Assembly (NCBI GenBank): GCA_963813555.1 | Contig: CAWEZX010000007.1 | Span: 310,001-374,000, forward strand | DNA from: Roseiarcus sp963813555 | GTDB taxonomy: Bacteria > Pseudomonadota > Alphaproteobacteria > Rhizobiales > Beijerinckiaceae | Direction of reading: 5' to 3' | Length of the DNA: 64,000 nt | In this document: in pieces, positions 17,493 through 26,300 of the stretch | Layout: every line of letters begins with the position of its first letter | Position numbering within the stretch: the first letter of the stretch is position 1 | The notes under the pieces: model-generated | Told to the model about the DNA's origin: nothing | Seen by the model: the letters and a program-made list of their open reading frames with translations, nothing else | Databases searched by the model: none | Position numbers and translations under genes: made by a program

Positions 17493-18764
17493 TCATTCAG
17501 CGTTGATGAGCACGGCGCGGAAGTCGTTGACATTGGTCAGCGTCGGCCCGGTGATGACCTGATCGCCGAGCGCGCGGAAAAATGCATGCGCGTCGTTGTC
17601 CGCCAGCAAAGTGCGGGCGTTTAGACCCAGCTGCCTCGCACGCGCGAGGCTGTCGGGGGTCACGATCGCGCCTGCGACCTCTTCGGCCCCGTCCGTACCA
17701 TCGGTGTCGCCGGCGATGGCGAAGATTCGAGGTCGGGCGTCGAGTTCGACCGCCATCGACAGCAGGAATTCGACATTCCTGCCTCCCCTGCCCCCTCCTG
17801 CGACCGTCACCGTCGTTTCTCCGCCGGAGATGAGGACGCATGGAGAGGGAGCGGGCTGGCCGTGCACGGCGACCTGCCGCGCGATTCCAGCCATCACTTT
17901 CCCAACTTCTTTCGCCTCGCCCTCGAGGGCGTCGCCCAGGATGAGCGGGCGGTAGCCCGCCCGACTCGCGAGTTCTGCCGCAGCCATGAGCGAAGCTTGC
18001 GGAGCGGCGACAATGTGCGTTTCGCTGCGGGCAAAGGCCGGGTCGCCGGGCTTGGGGGTCTCGGACTTGCGGTCGTCAAGAAGCGCCTGCACCGAGGGAG
18101 GCGCGACGATGCCATAGCGCCCCAGCACGGCCTTGGCGTCGGCAAGCGTCGTCGTATCGGGCGTCGTCGGGCCGGAGGCGATCACCGACGGGTCGTCGCC
18201 CGGGACGTCGGAAATGATCAGCGACACGATCCTGGCGGGCGCGGCGGCGACCGCCAGCCGGCCGCCCTTGATCGCCGACAGATGCTTGCGGACGCAGTTG
18301 ATCTCATTGATATTGGCGCCGCTCCTGAGCAGCGCTTTGTTCAAGGCCTGCTTGTCGTCCAGTGTGATCCCCGGCGCCGGCAACGAAAGCAAGGCGGAGC
18401 CTCCGCCCGATATCAGGCAAAGCGCCAAGTCGTCCGGTCCGAGGCCTTTGACGAGATCCAGGATCCTGCGGGCCGCGTTCTGCCCTGCCGCATCGGGAAT
18501 GGGATGAGCGGCCTCGACGACCTCGATCCGCCTCAAAGGGCCAACGCCGTGGCCGTAGCGCGTCACGACGAGGCCTGAGAGGGGTTTGTCATCCGGCCAA
18601 TGCGCCTCGACCGCGCGGGCCATCGAGGCTGCGGCCTTGCCGGCGCCCACGACAACCGTACGCCCCGGGGGCGGCTTGGGGAGATTTGCGGGCACAGCCT
18701 TATCGGGAGACGCCGCCGCGATCGCGACCTCGAACATCTCCCGCAGCAACTGCCGCTCTCTCAT
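17493..18764 (-). CDS. Glycerate 2-kinase (MOFRL/DUF4147 family)
   Basis: It phosphorylates D-glycerate, in this family normally at C2 to give 2-phosphoglycerate, which enters lower glycolysis. The length is 423 residues. N-terminal DUF4147 features include VVVGAGKAAASMARAVE, EAAHPIPDAAG and LISGGGSALLSLP, and NEINCVRKHLSAIKGGRLA. The C-terminal MOFRL domain has LISGGETTVTVAGGGRGGRN and AGDTDGTDGAEEVAGA. It is 12 bases downstream of glxR and upstream of glcD, so it closes the route glycolate to glyoxylate to tartronate semialdehyde to glycerate to phosphoglycerate. The symbols ttuD and gck are both used for such genes. Confidence 0.93.
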   Translation of the reverse strand: MRERQLLREMFEVAIAAASPDKAVPANLPKPPPGRTVVVGAGKAAASMARAVEAHWPDDKPLSGLVVTRYGHGVGPLRRIEVVEAAHPIPDAAGQNAARRILDLVKGLGPDDLALCLISGGGSALLSLPAPGITLDDKQALNKALLRSGANINEINCVRKHLSAIKGGRLAVAAAPARIVSLIISDVPGDDPSVIASGPTTPDTTTLADAKAVLGRYGIVAPPSVQALLDDRKSETPKPGDPAFARSETHIVAAPQASLMAAAELASRAGYRPLILGDALEGEAKEVGKVMAGIARQVAVHGQPAPSPCVLISGGETTVTVAGGGRGGRNVEFLLSMAVELDARPRIFAIAGDTDGTDGAEEVAGAIVTPDSLARARQLGLNARTLLADNDAHAFFRALGDQVITGPTLTNVNDFRAVLINAE

Positions 18765-18776
18765 CGGCTTTGCGCC

Positions 18777-19682
18777 TCAGGCCGACGCCTTCTCCTTCCC
18801 GATTTCGTGATGGGCGAGACTTTCAAGCACGCGAGCCATACCCGAATGGTCCCACGCCGCGCCGCCGGCGGCTGTGGCGGCGTTGAACAGCTCCTGGCAA
18901 GTCGCCGTATTCGGCAGGCTAACGCCGAGCGAGCGCGCGCCCTGCAGCGCGAGGTTCAGGTCCTTCTGATGCAGAGCGATGCGGAAGCCCGGCTCGAAAT
19001 TGCGCTTGATCATGCGTTCGCCATGGACCTCGAGGATGCGGGACGCGGCGAAGCCGCCCATGAGCGCCTGGCGCACGCGAGCCGGATCAGCGCCGGCCTT
19101 GGAAGCAAAGACGAGCGCCTCGCCGACGGCCTCGATGGTCAGGGCGACGATGATCTGGTTCGCGACCTTGGTCGTCTGTCCATCGCCGTTGCCGCCGACA
19201 AGCGTGATGTTCTTGCCCATGAGCGCGAAAATCGGCTTGACCTTCTCGAACGCGCTCTCCGGGCCGCCAATCATGATCGTGAGACTCGCCGCCTTCGCGC
19301 CAACCTCACCGCCAGAAACGGGCGCATCGAGATATTCGCAGTTCAGCGCGTTGATTTTCTTTGCGAACTCCTTGGTCGCGATCGGCGAAATCGAGCTCAT
19401 GTCGACAACGATCTTGCCAGCCGAAAGCCCTTCTGCGACGCCTCCGGTTCCAAAGAGAACCGTCTCGACGTCGGGCGTGTCTGGGACAATGGTGATGATC
19501 ACCTCGGCTTTCTGGCCGACTTCCTTCCCGTTGGCGCACGCGACGGCGCCCTTATCGATCAATTCCTTCGGCGGAGCGCGACGGGTGTGAACAAAGAGCT
19601 GATGACCGCCTTCGAGGAGGTGGCCGGCCATCGGGCGCCCCATGATGCCGAGTCCGATGAAACCAATCTTTGCCATGTCCAT
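18777..19682 (-). CDS. glxR: 2-hydroxy-3-oxopropionate (tartronate semialdehyde) reductase
   Basis: It reduces tartronate semialdehyde to D-glycerate with NAD(P)H. The 301 residues belong to the 6-phosphogluconate dehydrogenase-like beta-hydroxyacid dehydrogenases. They show the Rossmann motif IGFIGLGIMGRPMAGHLL, the substrate motif DAPVSGGEVGAKAASL, the catalytic Lys in GDGQTTKVANQI, and the FRIALHQKDLNLAL helix. It lies between the hyi remnant and glycerate kinase in the glyoxylate operon. It is intact with a good Shine-Dalgarno (GGAGAAAT) before the ATG. Confidence 0.95.
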   Translation of the reverse strand: MDMAKIGFIGLGIMGRPMAGHLLEGGHQLFVHTRRAPPKELIDKGAVACANGKEVGQKAEVIITIVPDTPDVETVLFGTGGVAEGLSAGKIVVDMSSISPIATKEFAKKINALNCEYLDAPVSGGEVGAKAASLTIMIGGPESAFEKVKPIFALMGKNITLVGGNGDGQTTKVANQIIVALTIEAVGEALVFASKAGADPARVRQALMGGFAASRILEVHGERMIKRNFEPGFRIALHQKDLNLALQGARSLGVSLPNTATCQELFNAATAAGGAAWDHSGMARVLESLAHHEIGKEKASA

Positions 19683-19709
19683 TTCTCCTGCGTCCGTGGA
19701 AAACTCGGC

Positions 19710-19875
19710 TTAAGCGGCCCTCGCGTCGCGATAGGGGCGAAGCCATGAGAGCCCAGCCTTCGTCGCCGCGAGGGCCTTCTACTCACACCCGATCCAACCC
19801 TTGTAACCGAGTTCGTCGATCCGGCGGAACACAAACGGATAAACAACCGGACTTTCGTGACGTTCATGGATCAGC
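19710..19875 (-). pseudogene. hyi: Hydroxypyruvate isomerase remnant (C-terminal end only)
   Basis: Between gcl and glxR one minus-strand frame reads ERHESPVVYPFVFRRIDELG, then YKGWIGCE, then an in-frame TAG, then TKAGLSWLRPYRDARAA and TAA at 19710. This is the C-terminal 50 or so residues of hydroxypyruvate isomerase, whose usual place is exactly between gcl and glxR. The first 200 residues are absent and the remnant abuts the gcl stop codon at 19871. The missing part is some 600 bases, too much for a base-calling slip, so this is a real internal deletion or a larger assembly collapse. Confidence 0.75.
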
Positions 19876-21704
19876 GCCTGCCGGCAAGAGCCTCCACCGG
19901 CTTTTTCTCGGCTGTCCGCATGTCCTGGCTCTTCTTGATCGACAGCTTCGGGTCCAGGCAGAGAATTTCCTCAAACTCGTTCACGCCTTCGATCTCTGCC
20001 CCCATCGAGATGTTGGTGACGCGCTCGAGGATGAACTCGAGCACCACCGGAACCTGATGTTCTTCCATGAGCTCGTGGGCGCGGGCGAAAGCGGCCTTGA
20101 ACTCGTTTGGGCTCTTGACGCGGATGGCCTTGCAGCCGAGGCCCTCGGCGACTGCCACGTGGTCGACTCCATAGCCAGGCACCGCGTCGCCCTCAGGCGC
20201 TGAATTGATGTTCTCGAACGCGAGACTGACCTCGAAGTCCATCTCGAAGCCACGCTGCGACTGTCGGATGAGGCCAAGGTACGAGTTGTTCACCACCACG
20301 TGGAGGTAGGGCAGCTTGTGCTGTGCGCCGACCGCAAGCTCCTCGATCATGAACTGAAAGTCGTAATCGCCCGAGAGCGCCACGATCTTGCGATGGGGGT
20401 CCGCCACACGCACGCCGAGAGCTGCGGGAAGCGTCCAGCCCAAAGGCCCGGCCTGACCGCAATTGATCCAGTTGCGCGGCTCATAGACGTGCAGGAACTG
20501 GGCCCCGGCAATCTGCGAGAGGCCGATCGTCGTCACATAGCACGTGTCGCGATCGAGGCACTCGTTCATCTCCTCGATAGACGCGCTGCGGCTTGAGCGG
20601 GACCTGATCGAAGTGCGAGCGGCGGAGCATGTTCTTCTTGCGATGCAGGCACTGGGCGGCCCACTCGGACCGATCCTTCAGCTTTCCTTCCGCCTTCAGC
20701 GCGCGCGCCGCCTCGATGAAGAGCTCGAGCGCCGCGCGCGCATCGGAGACAATGCCGAAGTCCGGACCGAACACGCGGCCGATCTGGGTCGGTTCGACGT
20801 CGACGTGAATGAATTTGCGGCCTTTCGTGTAGAGGTCGATCGAGCCGGTATGGCGGTTAGCCCAGCGGTTGCCGACGCCAAACACGAAATCCGAGTCGAG
20901 GAAAGTCGCGTTGCCGTACCGATGGCTGGTCTGCAAGCCCACCATTCCCGCCATCAGGTCATGATCGTCAGGGATCGAACCCCAGCCCATCAGGGTCGGA
21001 ATGACAGGAACGCCCGTGAGTTCAGCGAACTCGACGAGGAGTTTGCTGGCGTCGGCGTTGATGATCCCGCCGCCCGCCACGATCAGCGGCCGTTCGGACG
21101 CGTTCATCATCTCAAGCGCGCGCTTCGCCTGCGCTTTCGTGGCCGCCGGCTTGTAAATTGGCAGGGGCTCGTAGGTCTCGATGTCGTATTCGATCTCGGC
21201 GGTCTGCACGTCGATCGGCAAGTCGATCAGCACAGGGCCCGGGCGACCCGACCGCATCACATGGAACGCCTGCTGGAAGACCATGGGCACGAGCGCGGGC
21301 TCACGCACGGTGACCGCCCATTTCGCCACGGGCTTCGCGATCGACTCGATGTCGATCGCCTGGAAATCCTCCTTGTAGAGCTTTGCGCGGGGCGCCTGTC
21401 CGGTGATGCAGAGAATGGGGATCGAATCGGCCGCGGCGGCGTAGATCCCGGTGATCATGTCGGTCCCGGCGGGGCCTGAGGTGCCAATGCAGACCCCGAT
21501 TGCGCCCGGCTTGGCGCGCGTATAGCCGTCAGCCATATGCGAGGCGCCTTCGACATGGCGCGCCAGAATATGGCGGATCGAGCCTCGCTTGCGCAGCGCC
21601 GCGTAGAGCGGATTGATCGCCGCGCCGGGGACGCCGAAAGCGACCGACACGCCTTCCCGCTCGAGCACCAGCACCGCCGCGTCCACCGCTTTCATCTTGG
21701 CCAT
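19871..21704 (-). CDS. gcl: Glyoxylate carboligase, one frameshift
   Basis: A thiamine diphosphate- and FAD-dependent enzyme that joins two glyoxylates into tartronate semialdehyde and CO2. The start at 21704 (MAKMKAVDAAVLVLEREGVS) has a GGAG ribosome site. Val51 (ARHVEGASHMA) replaces the otherwise universal ThDP-activating glutamate, a hallmark of this enzyme. The ThDP/Mg block SGDYDFQFMIEELAVG and NNSYLGLIRQSQRGF is in the C-terminal part. The frame breaks near 20577 at PLKPQRVY, where one extra base sits before EEMNECLDRDTCYVTTIG. Correcting it gives about 610 residues. It heads the glycolate operon and is probably repressed by the divergent IclR-type regulator. Confidence 0.93.
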
Positions 21705-21745
21705 CGTCTCCTCCGAGCGTCTGTTTGGAGAGAGGGCAATCATAG

Positions 21746-21759
21746 CAGACTGCAGTCTG
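21746..21759. promoter_or_regulatory. 14-base perfect palindrome in the gcl promoter region
   Basis: CAGACTGCAGTCTG is a perfect 14-base palindrome, 42 bases upstream of the gcl ATG and next to the IclR-type half-sites. It could be a second operator or part of the promoter. Nothing in the sequence identifies its ligand. Confidence 0.3.
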
Positions 21760-21761
21760 TT

Positions 21762-21786
21762 TGGAACGTTTTCCACAATGTGGAAA
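21762..21786. promoter_or_regulatory. IclR-type operator, three half-sites
   Basis: Three half-sites alternate: TGGAA (21762-21766), TTCCA (21771-21775) and TGGAA (21781-21785). The right pair sits in a perfect 17-base palindrome, TTTCCACA-A-TGTGGAAA (21770-21786). TGGAA/TTCCA pairs are the usual half-sites of IclR-family regulators, and the site lies between gcl and the divergent IclR-family gene. I infer a shared operator for autoregulation and glyoxylate-dependent control of the operon. Confidence 0.6.
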
Positions 21787-21932
21787 CTATCGCCAAAGCG
21801 CTCTTGAATCCGCCATTTGCGTTCTCTCAGCTCCGCATGAGGGCGCCGCGTCTAACACTTTTCCCGTATCGTGGAAGCTGAGCCGTTTTCGTATGTTGAG
21901 CTCGCCATTTAGCATTTGTCGCGGGTTTTGGA

Positions 21933-22796
21933 GTGGTGATCGTGGAACTAGAGAAGTCGAGCCTGAGGCGATATAGCGCGGTGCGCGGAAAGCGCGTCGG
22001 AAGGTCGGGGGCAGGCGGCGATCAGGTGCAGTCTCTAGTCAGGGCTCTCGCCCTGCTCAACCGGGTCGCCGAGGCGCCCGGCGACGGCTTCACTCTGACC
22101 GAGCTCGCCCAGCAGGTTGGCCTCCCGGCCTCGACCACCCACCGTCTCCTGACCACGCTCGAGCAGGAGCGCTACTTGCGCTTCGACCAGGAGGGGAGGC
22201 TGTGGTCGATCGGCGTGCAGGCGTTCATGACCGGGTCGGCCTTCACCAAGAGCCGCCGGCTTGGGGCGCTCTCCCGGCCGCACATGCGGTTTCTGATGGA
22301 AAGCTCAGGCGAAACGGTGAACCTGGCGGTCGAGGACGACGGCGAGGCGGTCTACCTCGCACAAGTCGAATGCAGGCAGATGATGCGCGCCTTCGCTCGC
22401 CCCGGTTCACGCGCGCCGTTGCACGCCTCCGCCGTCGGCAAGGCGATCTTGTCGGCGATGTCCGACAGGGCTTTCTCGCGCATCCTCCATCAGCGCGGCA
22501 TGCCGCGCTTGACGCCAAAGACGATTACGACACCTGCAGCGCTGCGCGCCGAAATTAAACAGGTGCGAGCTGCGGGCTATGTCGTGGACGACGAGGAGCA
22601 CGCGGTGGGTCTGCGCTGCATCGCCGCTCCAATTTTCGACGAGACTGGCGAAGCCGTCGCGGCGATCTCAACTTCTGGTCCAATGGCCCGTATCGTTGAG
22701 GAGCGTATAGCGCCCCTTGGGGCGCTCGTGCTCGAGACGGCGCGGCAAATCTCCGCGGAAATGGGCGCCTCTCCGAACCAACGCCGGTTCCCATAA
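21933..22796 (+). CDS. IclR-family transcriptional regulator (AllR-like)
   Basis: A 287-residue regulator with an N-terminal winged helix-turn-helix (LVRALALLNRVAEAP, then FTLTELAQQVGLPASTTHRLL) and a C-terminal IclR effector domain (AVGKAILSAMSDRAF, DDEEHAVGLRCIAAPIFDE). The GTG at 21933 follows TTTGGAG. GTG codons at 21936 and 21942 are equally possible starts. It is divergent from gcl, with a palindromic operator between. In enterobacteria AllR represses gcl and is released by glyoxylate, and the context suggests the same logic here. Confidence 0.9.
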   Translation: MVIVELEKSSLRRYSAVRGKRVGRSGAGGDQVQSLVRALALLNRVAEAPGDGFTLTELAQQVGLPASTTHRLLTTLEQERYLRFDQEGRLWSIGVQAFMTGSAFTKSRRLGALSRPHMRFLMESSGETVNLAVEDDGEAVYLAQVECRQMMRAFARPGSRAPLHASAVGKAILSAMSDRAFSRILHQRGMPRLTPKTITTPAALRAEIKQVRAAGYVVDDEEHAVGLRCIAAPIFDETGEAVAAISTSGPMARIVEERIAPLGALVLETARQISAEMGASPNQRRFP

Positions 22797-22938
22797 CACT
22801 AGCCCGGCGAAGCCGCCCTTGGGACCCAAGCTTCAAGTGGCCATGCCGATAAGAGTGTGATTAGAATGAGCGTCCCCCAGTGAGCCGGCGTGTCGACGAT
22901 CGGCCAATCTTCCAAATTGAAACGCCATAGGAGTTGAG

Positions 22939-24325
22939 ATGGAGGCCGCCCAGTCCGACGCCCTGGTGTTCTTCGGCGCTTCCGGCGATCTTGCCTTCAA
23001 GCAGATCTTCCCCGCGCTTCTTGGGCTCGTCAGCGACGAAGGCGTCAATGTGCCCATCGTCGGCGTCGCCAAGGCCGGCTGGACGGTCGAACAGCTGCGG
23101 GCACGCGCCAAAGGACAGCATCAAACAGCACGGGCGCGCCGACGCCGCGGAGCTCGATAAGCTTTTGGGGCTGCTCCGATATGTCGACGGGGATTACAAC
23201 GATCCGCAGACTTTCGCACAACTGAAGCAGGCGCTCGGCGGCGCCAAGCGGCCGCTGCACTATCTTGCGATTCCCCCCAGCCTGTTTGGCGTTGTCGTTT
23301 CCGCGCTCGCCAAGAGCGGTCTCAACGTCGACGCGCGCCTCGTCGTCGAGAAGCCGTTCGGCCGCGATCGCGAGTCGGCGCAGGCGCTCAACCGGACACG
23401 CTGCTGGAGCATTTCCCCGAGGATGCGATCTTTCGCATCGACCATTATCTGGGCAAGGAGCCGGTTCAGAACATCCTCTACACGCGATTCGCCAATGCGA
23501 TGTTCGAGCCGCTCTGGAACCGCCACTATGTTCGCTGCATCCAGATCACCATGGCGGAATCCTTCGGCGTTCAGGACCGTGGGAGCTTCTACGACGCCGT
23601 CGGCGCCCTTCGCGACGTGGTCCAGAATCACATGCTGCAAGTCCTCGCGAACGTGATGATGGATGCCCCGACCGGCGAAGAGCATGAGGCGCAGCGGGAC
23701 CAGAAAGCGGCGCTGTTGAAGGCCGTCCGTCCGCTGGACGCCGCGAGCGTCGTGCGCGGGCAATATCGCGGCTATCGCGCGGTTAAGGGCGTGCGGCCGG
23801 ATTCAACGGTCGAAACCTATGTCGCGCTGAAATTGTTCGTGGACAGCTGGCGATGGGCGGGCGTCCCCATCTATATCCGCGCCGGGAAATGCCTGCCTTT
23901 GACCGCCGCCGAGGTCACCGTCGAGTTCAAGGCCCCGCCCCGTTCGACGTTCGGTGAGAAGACTGATCCGTCGGCAGGTTATCTGCGCTGCGCGGCTGAG
24001 CCCGGACGTTGGCGTTGCGGTGGGCTTGCGGATGAAGCATCCCGGAGAGCGCATGACCGGCGACAATGTCGAACTCACCCTGATGCAACGAGCTGGATCG
24101 GAGATGCCTCCGTATCAGCGCCTGCTCGGCGACGCGATGCATGGGAACAATGAGCTGTTCGGGCGCGAAGACATCGTCGACGCGCAATGGCGCATCGTTG
24201 AGCCGATCGTGAAGAAGCCGCCGCCCGTCCAGGAATACGAGCCCGGGACTTGGGGCCCGGACGCGGCGAACGCGCTCATCGGCGCCGACGGTCCGTGGCG
24301 GAATCCCGCGGCGCCGAAGGCCTAA
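22939..24325 (+). pseudogene. zwf: Glucose-6-phosphate dehydrogenase, three frameshifts
   Basis: It would oxidise glucose 6-phosphate to 6-phosphogluconolactone with NADP. The start MEAAQSDALVFFGASGDLAF contains the nucleotide-binding motif. The protein then continues in successive frames with breaks near 23107, 23393 and 23983. Recognisable blocks are RPLHYLAIPPSLFG, VEKPFGRD, the active-site IFRIDHYLGKEPVQN, IQITMAESFGV, VPIYIRAGKCLP and the end GTWGPDAANALIGADG. Each break is a single-base indel, so the gene may be intact in the organism. There is no gnd, pgl or edd beside it. Its 3' end overlaps the convergent oxidase gene by about 50 bases. Confidence 0.85.
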
Positions 24326-25547
24326 ATCCAGGATCAAAAATAAAATCTTCTGCGCGCGGCGCCCAACGCTGTTTGGGGGTCATCGCTCCACGCGCTGCAA
24401 CGACCTCGGGCTTGAGGTCGGCGCGGGTCGGATATCCGTCGACCGCCATGAGGAGATCGGCTTCGGCTAGCAGAGACCGCAGCACATGGACGATTCCGTC
24501 GGTCCCGCCCAGCGCCAGTCCGTAGGCGTAGGGGCGGCCGACCCCGACGGCCGCCGCGCCCATCGCCAGAGCCTTGATGATGTGGGTTCCGGAGCGGATT
24601 CCAGAATCGAACATGACCGGAACAGCGCCGGCGGCCTTCACTACCGCGGGCAGCATGTCGAGCGCGGGAATGCCGCCGTTGGCCTGGCGGCCGCCGTGAT
24701 TGGAGCAATAGATTCCATCGACGCCGCCGTCGATGGCGCGCCGCGCGTCGTCGGGATGGCAAATACCCTTGATGATCAGCGGCAGTTTGGTCAGCGAGCG
24801 CAGCCAGGGCAGATCGTCCCAGGTCAGCGGATTGCCGAAGATCGCCGCCCATGTCGCAACGGCGGCGCGCGGATCCTTCTCGGGCGGCCCGCCCATTAAT
24901 TTCGCGAAGCGCGGGTCGGAAAAATAATTGGCCAGGCAATGGCCGCGCAGTTGCGGGAAGTTGGCGGTGGCGAGATCGCGCGGGCGCCAGCCGGTCACCC
25001 AGGTGTCGAGCGTCACCACGATCGCCTTGAAGCCGGCCCGCTCGGCCCGTCCCACAAGGCTCGCCGCCAGCTCGCGATCGGTTGGGGTGTAGAGCTGGAA
25101 GAACCCGGGCGTCGCCTTGAACTCGGCGGCGACCGCTTCGAGCGGATCGACCGACAGGGTCGAGGCGACCATCGGCACGCCGGTCAGCGCGGCGGCGCGG
25201 GCGGTCGCGAGATCGCCATGGCCGTCCTGGGCGCAGAGCCCGATCACGCCGATCGGGCTCATGAACAAGGGTGACGGCAGCCTCATGCCGAAGAGCTCGA
25301 TCGACAGGTCGCGCTGCTTGGCGCCGACGAACATCCGAGGCCACAGGCCCCATTTGTCGAACGCGGCGACATTGGCCTCCTGCGTGCGCTCGTCGCCGCA
25401 GCCGCCGGCGACGTAAGAGACGAGGCTTGCCGGCATCGCCGCGTGCGCCTTGGCCTCGAGCTCGTCAAAGCGCATCGGGAACGACGGCAGGCGGCCGCTC
25501 AGTCCGGCAAGGTAGATCTCGTTCTGATAGGCGCCGAAATCAGCCAT
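24276..25547 (-). CDS. FMN-dependent alpha-hydroxy-acid oxidase (lactate oxidase/monooxygenase-like)
   Basis: A TIM-barrel flavoprotein of 423 residues that oxidises an L-2-hydroxy acid. Features are SYVAGGCGDERT near residue 44, the FMN segment SPIGVIGLCAQDGHGDLATA, YTPTDRELAA and VTLDTWVTGWRPRDL. The catalytic SNHGGRQANGG supplies the active-site His and Arg, and FDSGIRSGTHIIKALAMGA binds FMN phosphate. The long insert between LDTWVTG and the IIKGI block is typical of lactate monooxygenase-like members. The substrate could be lactate, glycolate or mandelate. It stands alone, convergent with zwf, and its start is 14 bases after the end of the phosphatase frame. Confidence 0.85.
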   Translation of the reverse strand: MADFGAYQNEIYLAGLSGRLPSFPMRFDELEAKAHAAMPASLVSYVAGGCGDERTQEANVAAFDKWGLWPRMFVGAKQRDLSIELFGMRLPSPLFMSPIGVIGLCAQDGHGDLATARAAALTGVPMVASTLSVDPLEAVAAEFKATPGFFQLYTPTDRELAASLVGRAERAGFKAIVVTLDTWVTGWRPRDLATANFPQLRGHCLANYFSDPRFAKLMGGPPEKDPRAAVATWAAIFGNPLTWDDLPWLRSLTKLPLIIKGICHPDDARRAIDGGVDGIYCSNHGGRQANGGIPALDMLPAVVKAAGAVPVMFDSGIRSGTHIIKALAMGAAAVGVGRPYAYGLALGGTDGIVHVLRSLLAEADLLMAVDGYPTRADLKPEVVAARGAMTPKQRWAPRAEDFIFDPGFRPSAPRDSATDRRRR

Positions 25548-25562
25548 CGTCCGAATCCTCGT

Positions 25563-26186
25563 TCATGGCGAAGCGCGCGAGCGACCTCGCGTCGCCCGCT
25601 TCAATGGGCCAGGTTGCTTTCCGCTCAGGCCAAGTTCGACCTCCCGCGCCGCGATTGCCTCGGCGCATGATATCGGCGAGTTCCGGGCGAATCGCGAGTT
25701 GCCGCGCATAGATGCCCGGCGGTCGCGGCGATGAGCCGGCCGCGGCGATCGAGAAGCTCGTCGGCGAACATGATCATTCGAGAGTTCGGCCACGCCTGCG
25801 GCCTGGTCTGCAACAGTCGCTCAGCGAGTTCATCCTCTCCCTCGTGCGGATGAGCCTGCGCCAGGATCATCAGCGTGGCCGCCGTCGAGCGAGAGATTCC
25901 CGCGTGGCAATGAATGAGCAGAACCCCTGCCTCGGCCGCGTCGCGGCCGAAAGTCAGAATCGCCTCGACGTCCGCCCTTCTGCGGCAACAAGAGGCTCGG
26001 ATCCGGCTCGATCGCGTCGTGAAACCGAAGCGTCGCGCGAAAGTGCGGGTCGAACGCCTGGAACGCCGCCGGGTCCGGCCACTCGGGGTCAAGGATCGAG
26101 AGAATATGGGTGACGCCCCGGCCCTGGTGGCCGATGAGTTCGTCAAGTCCGCAAATGGCGAAGGCTGGGAAAGATGGGGGCTTCAT
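25563..26186 (-). pseudogene. Tyrosine/dual-specificity phosphatase, two frameshifts
   Basis: A cysteine phosphatase with the P-loop LLIHCHAGISRSTAA (CX5R with following Ser). The N-terminal part (MKPPSFPAFAICGLDELIGH, then GVTHILSILDPEWPD) reads from the ATG at 26186 to about 25980. A one-base insertion then shifts it to the frame carrying ADVEAILTFGRDAAEAGVL and the P-loop. A second break near 25710 separates this from IYARQLAIRPELADIM, the usual C-terminal helix. Similar small proteins are widespread in Rhizobiales and their substrate is unknown. Without the indels it would be about 190-200 residues. The exact stop is uncertain. Confidence 0.7.
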
Positions 26187-26300
26187 GGCCGAAGCCCTTA
26201 ACATGAAAGTCTGACCGGGGGCGATCCGCCCCGGCGCTCGACGTGGCCCCGCAACGCGTCGCTTTCACGACAGACCGAACAATCCGCCCCGACGCGGTCC

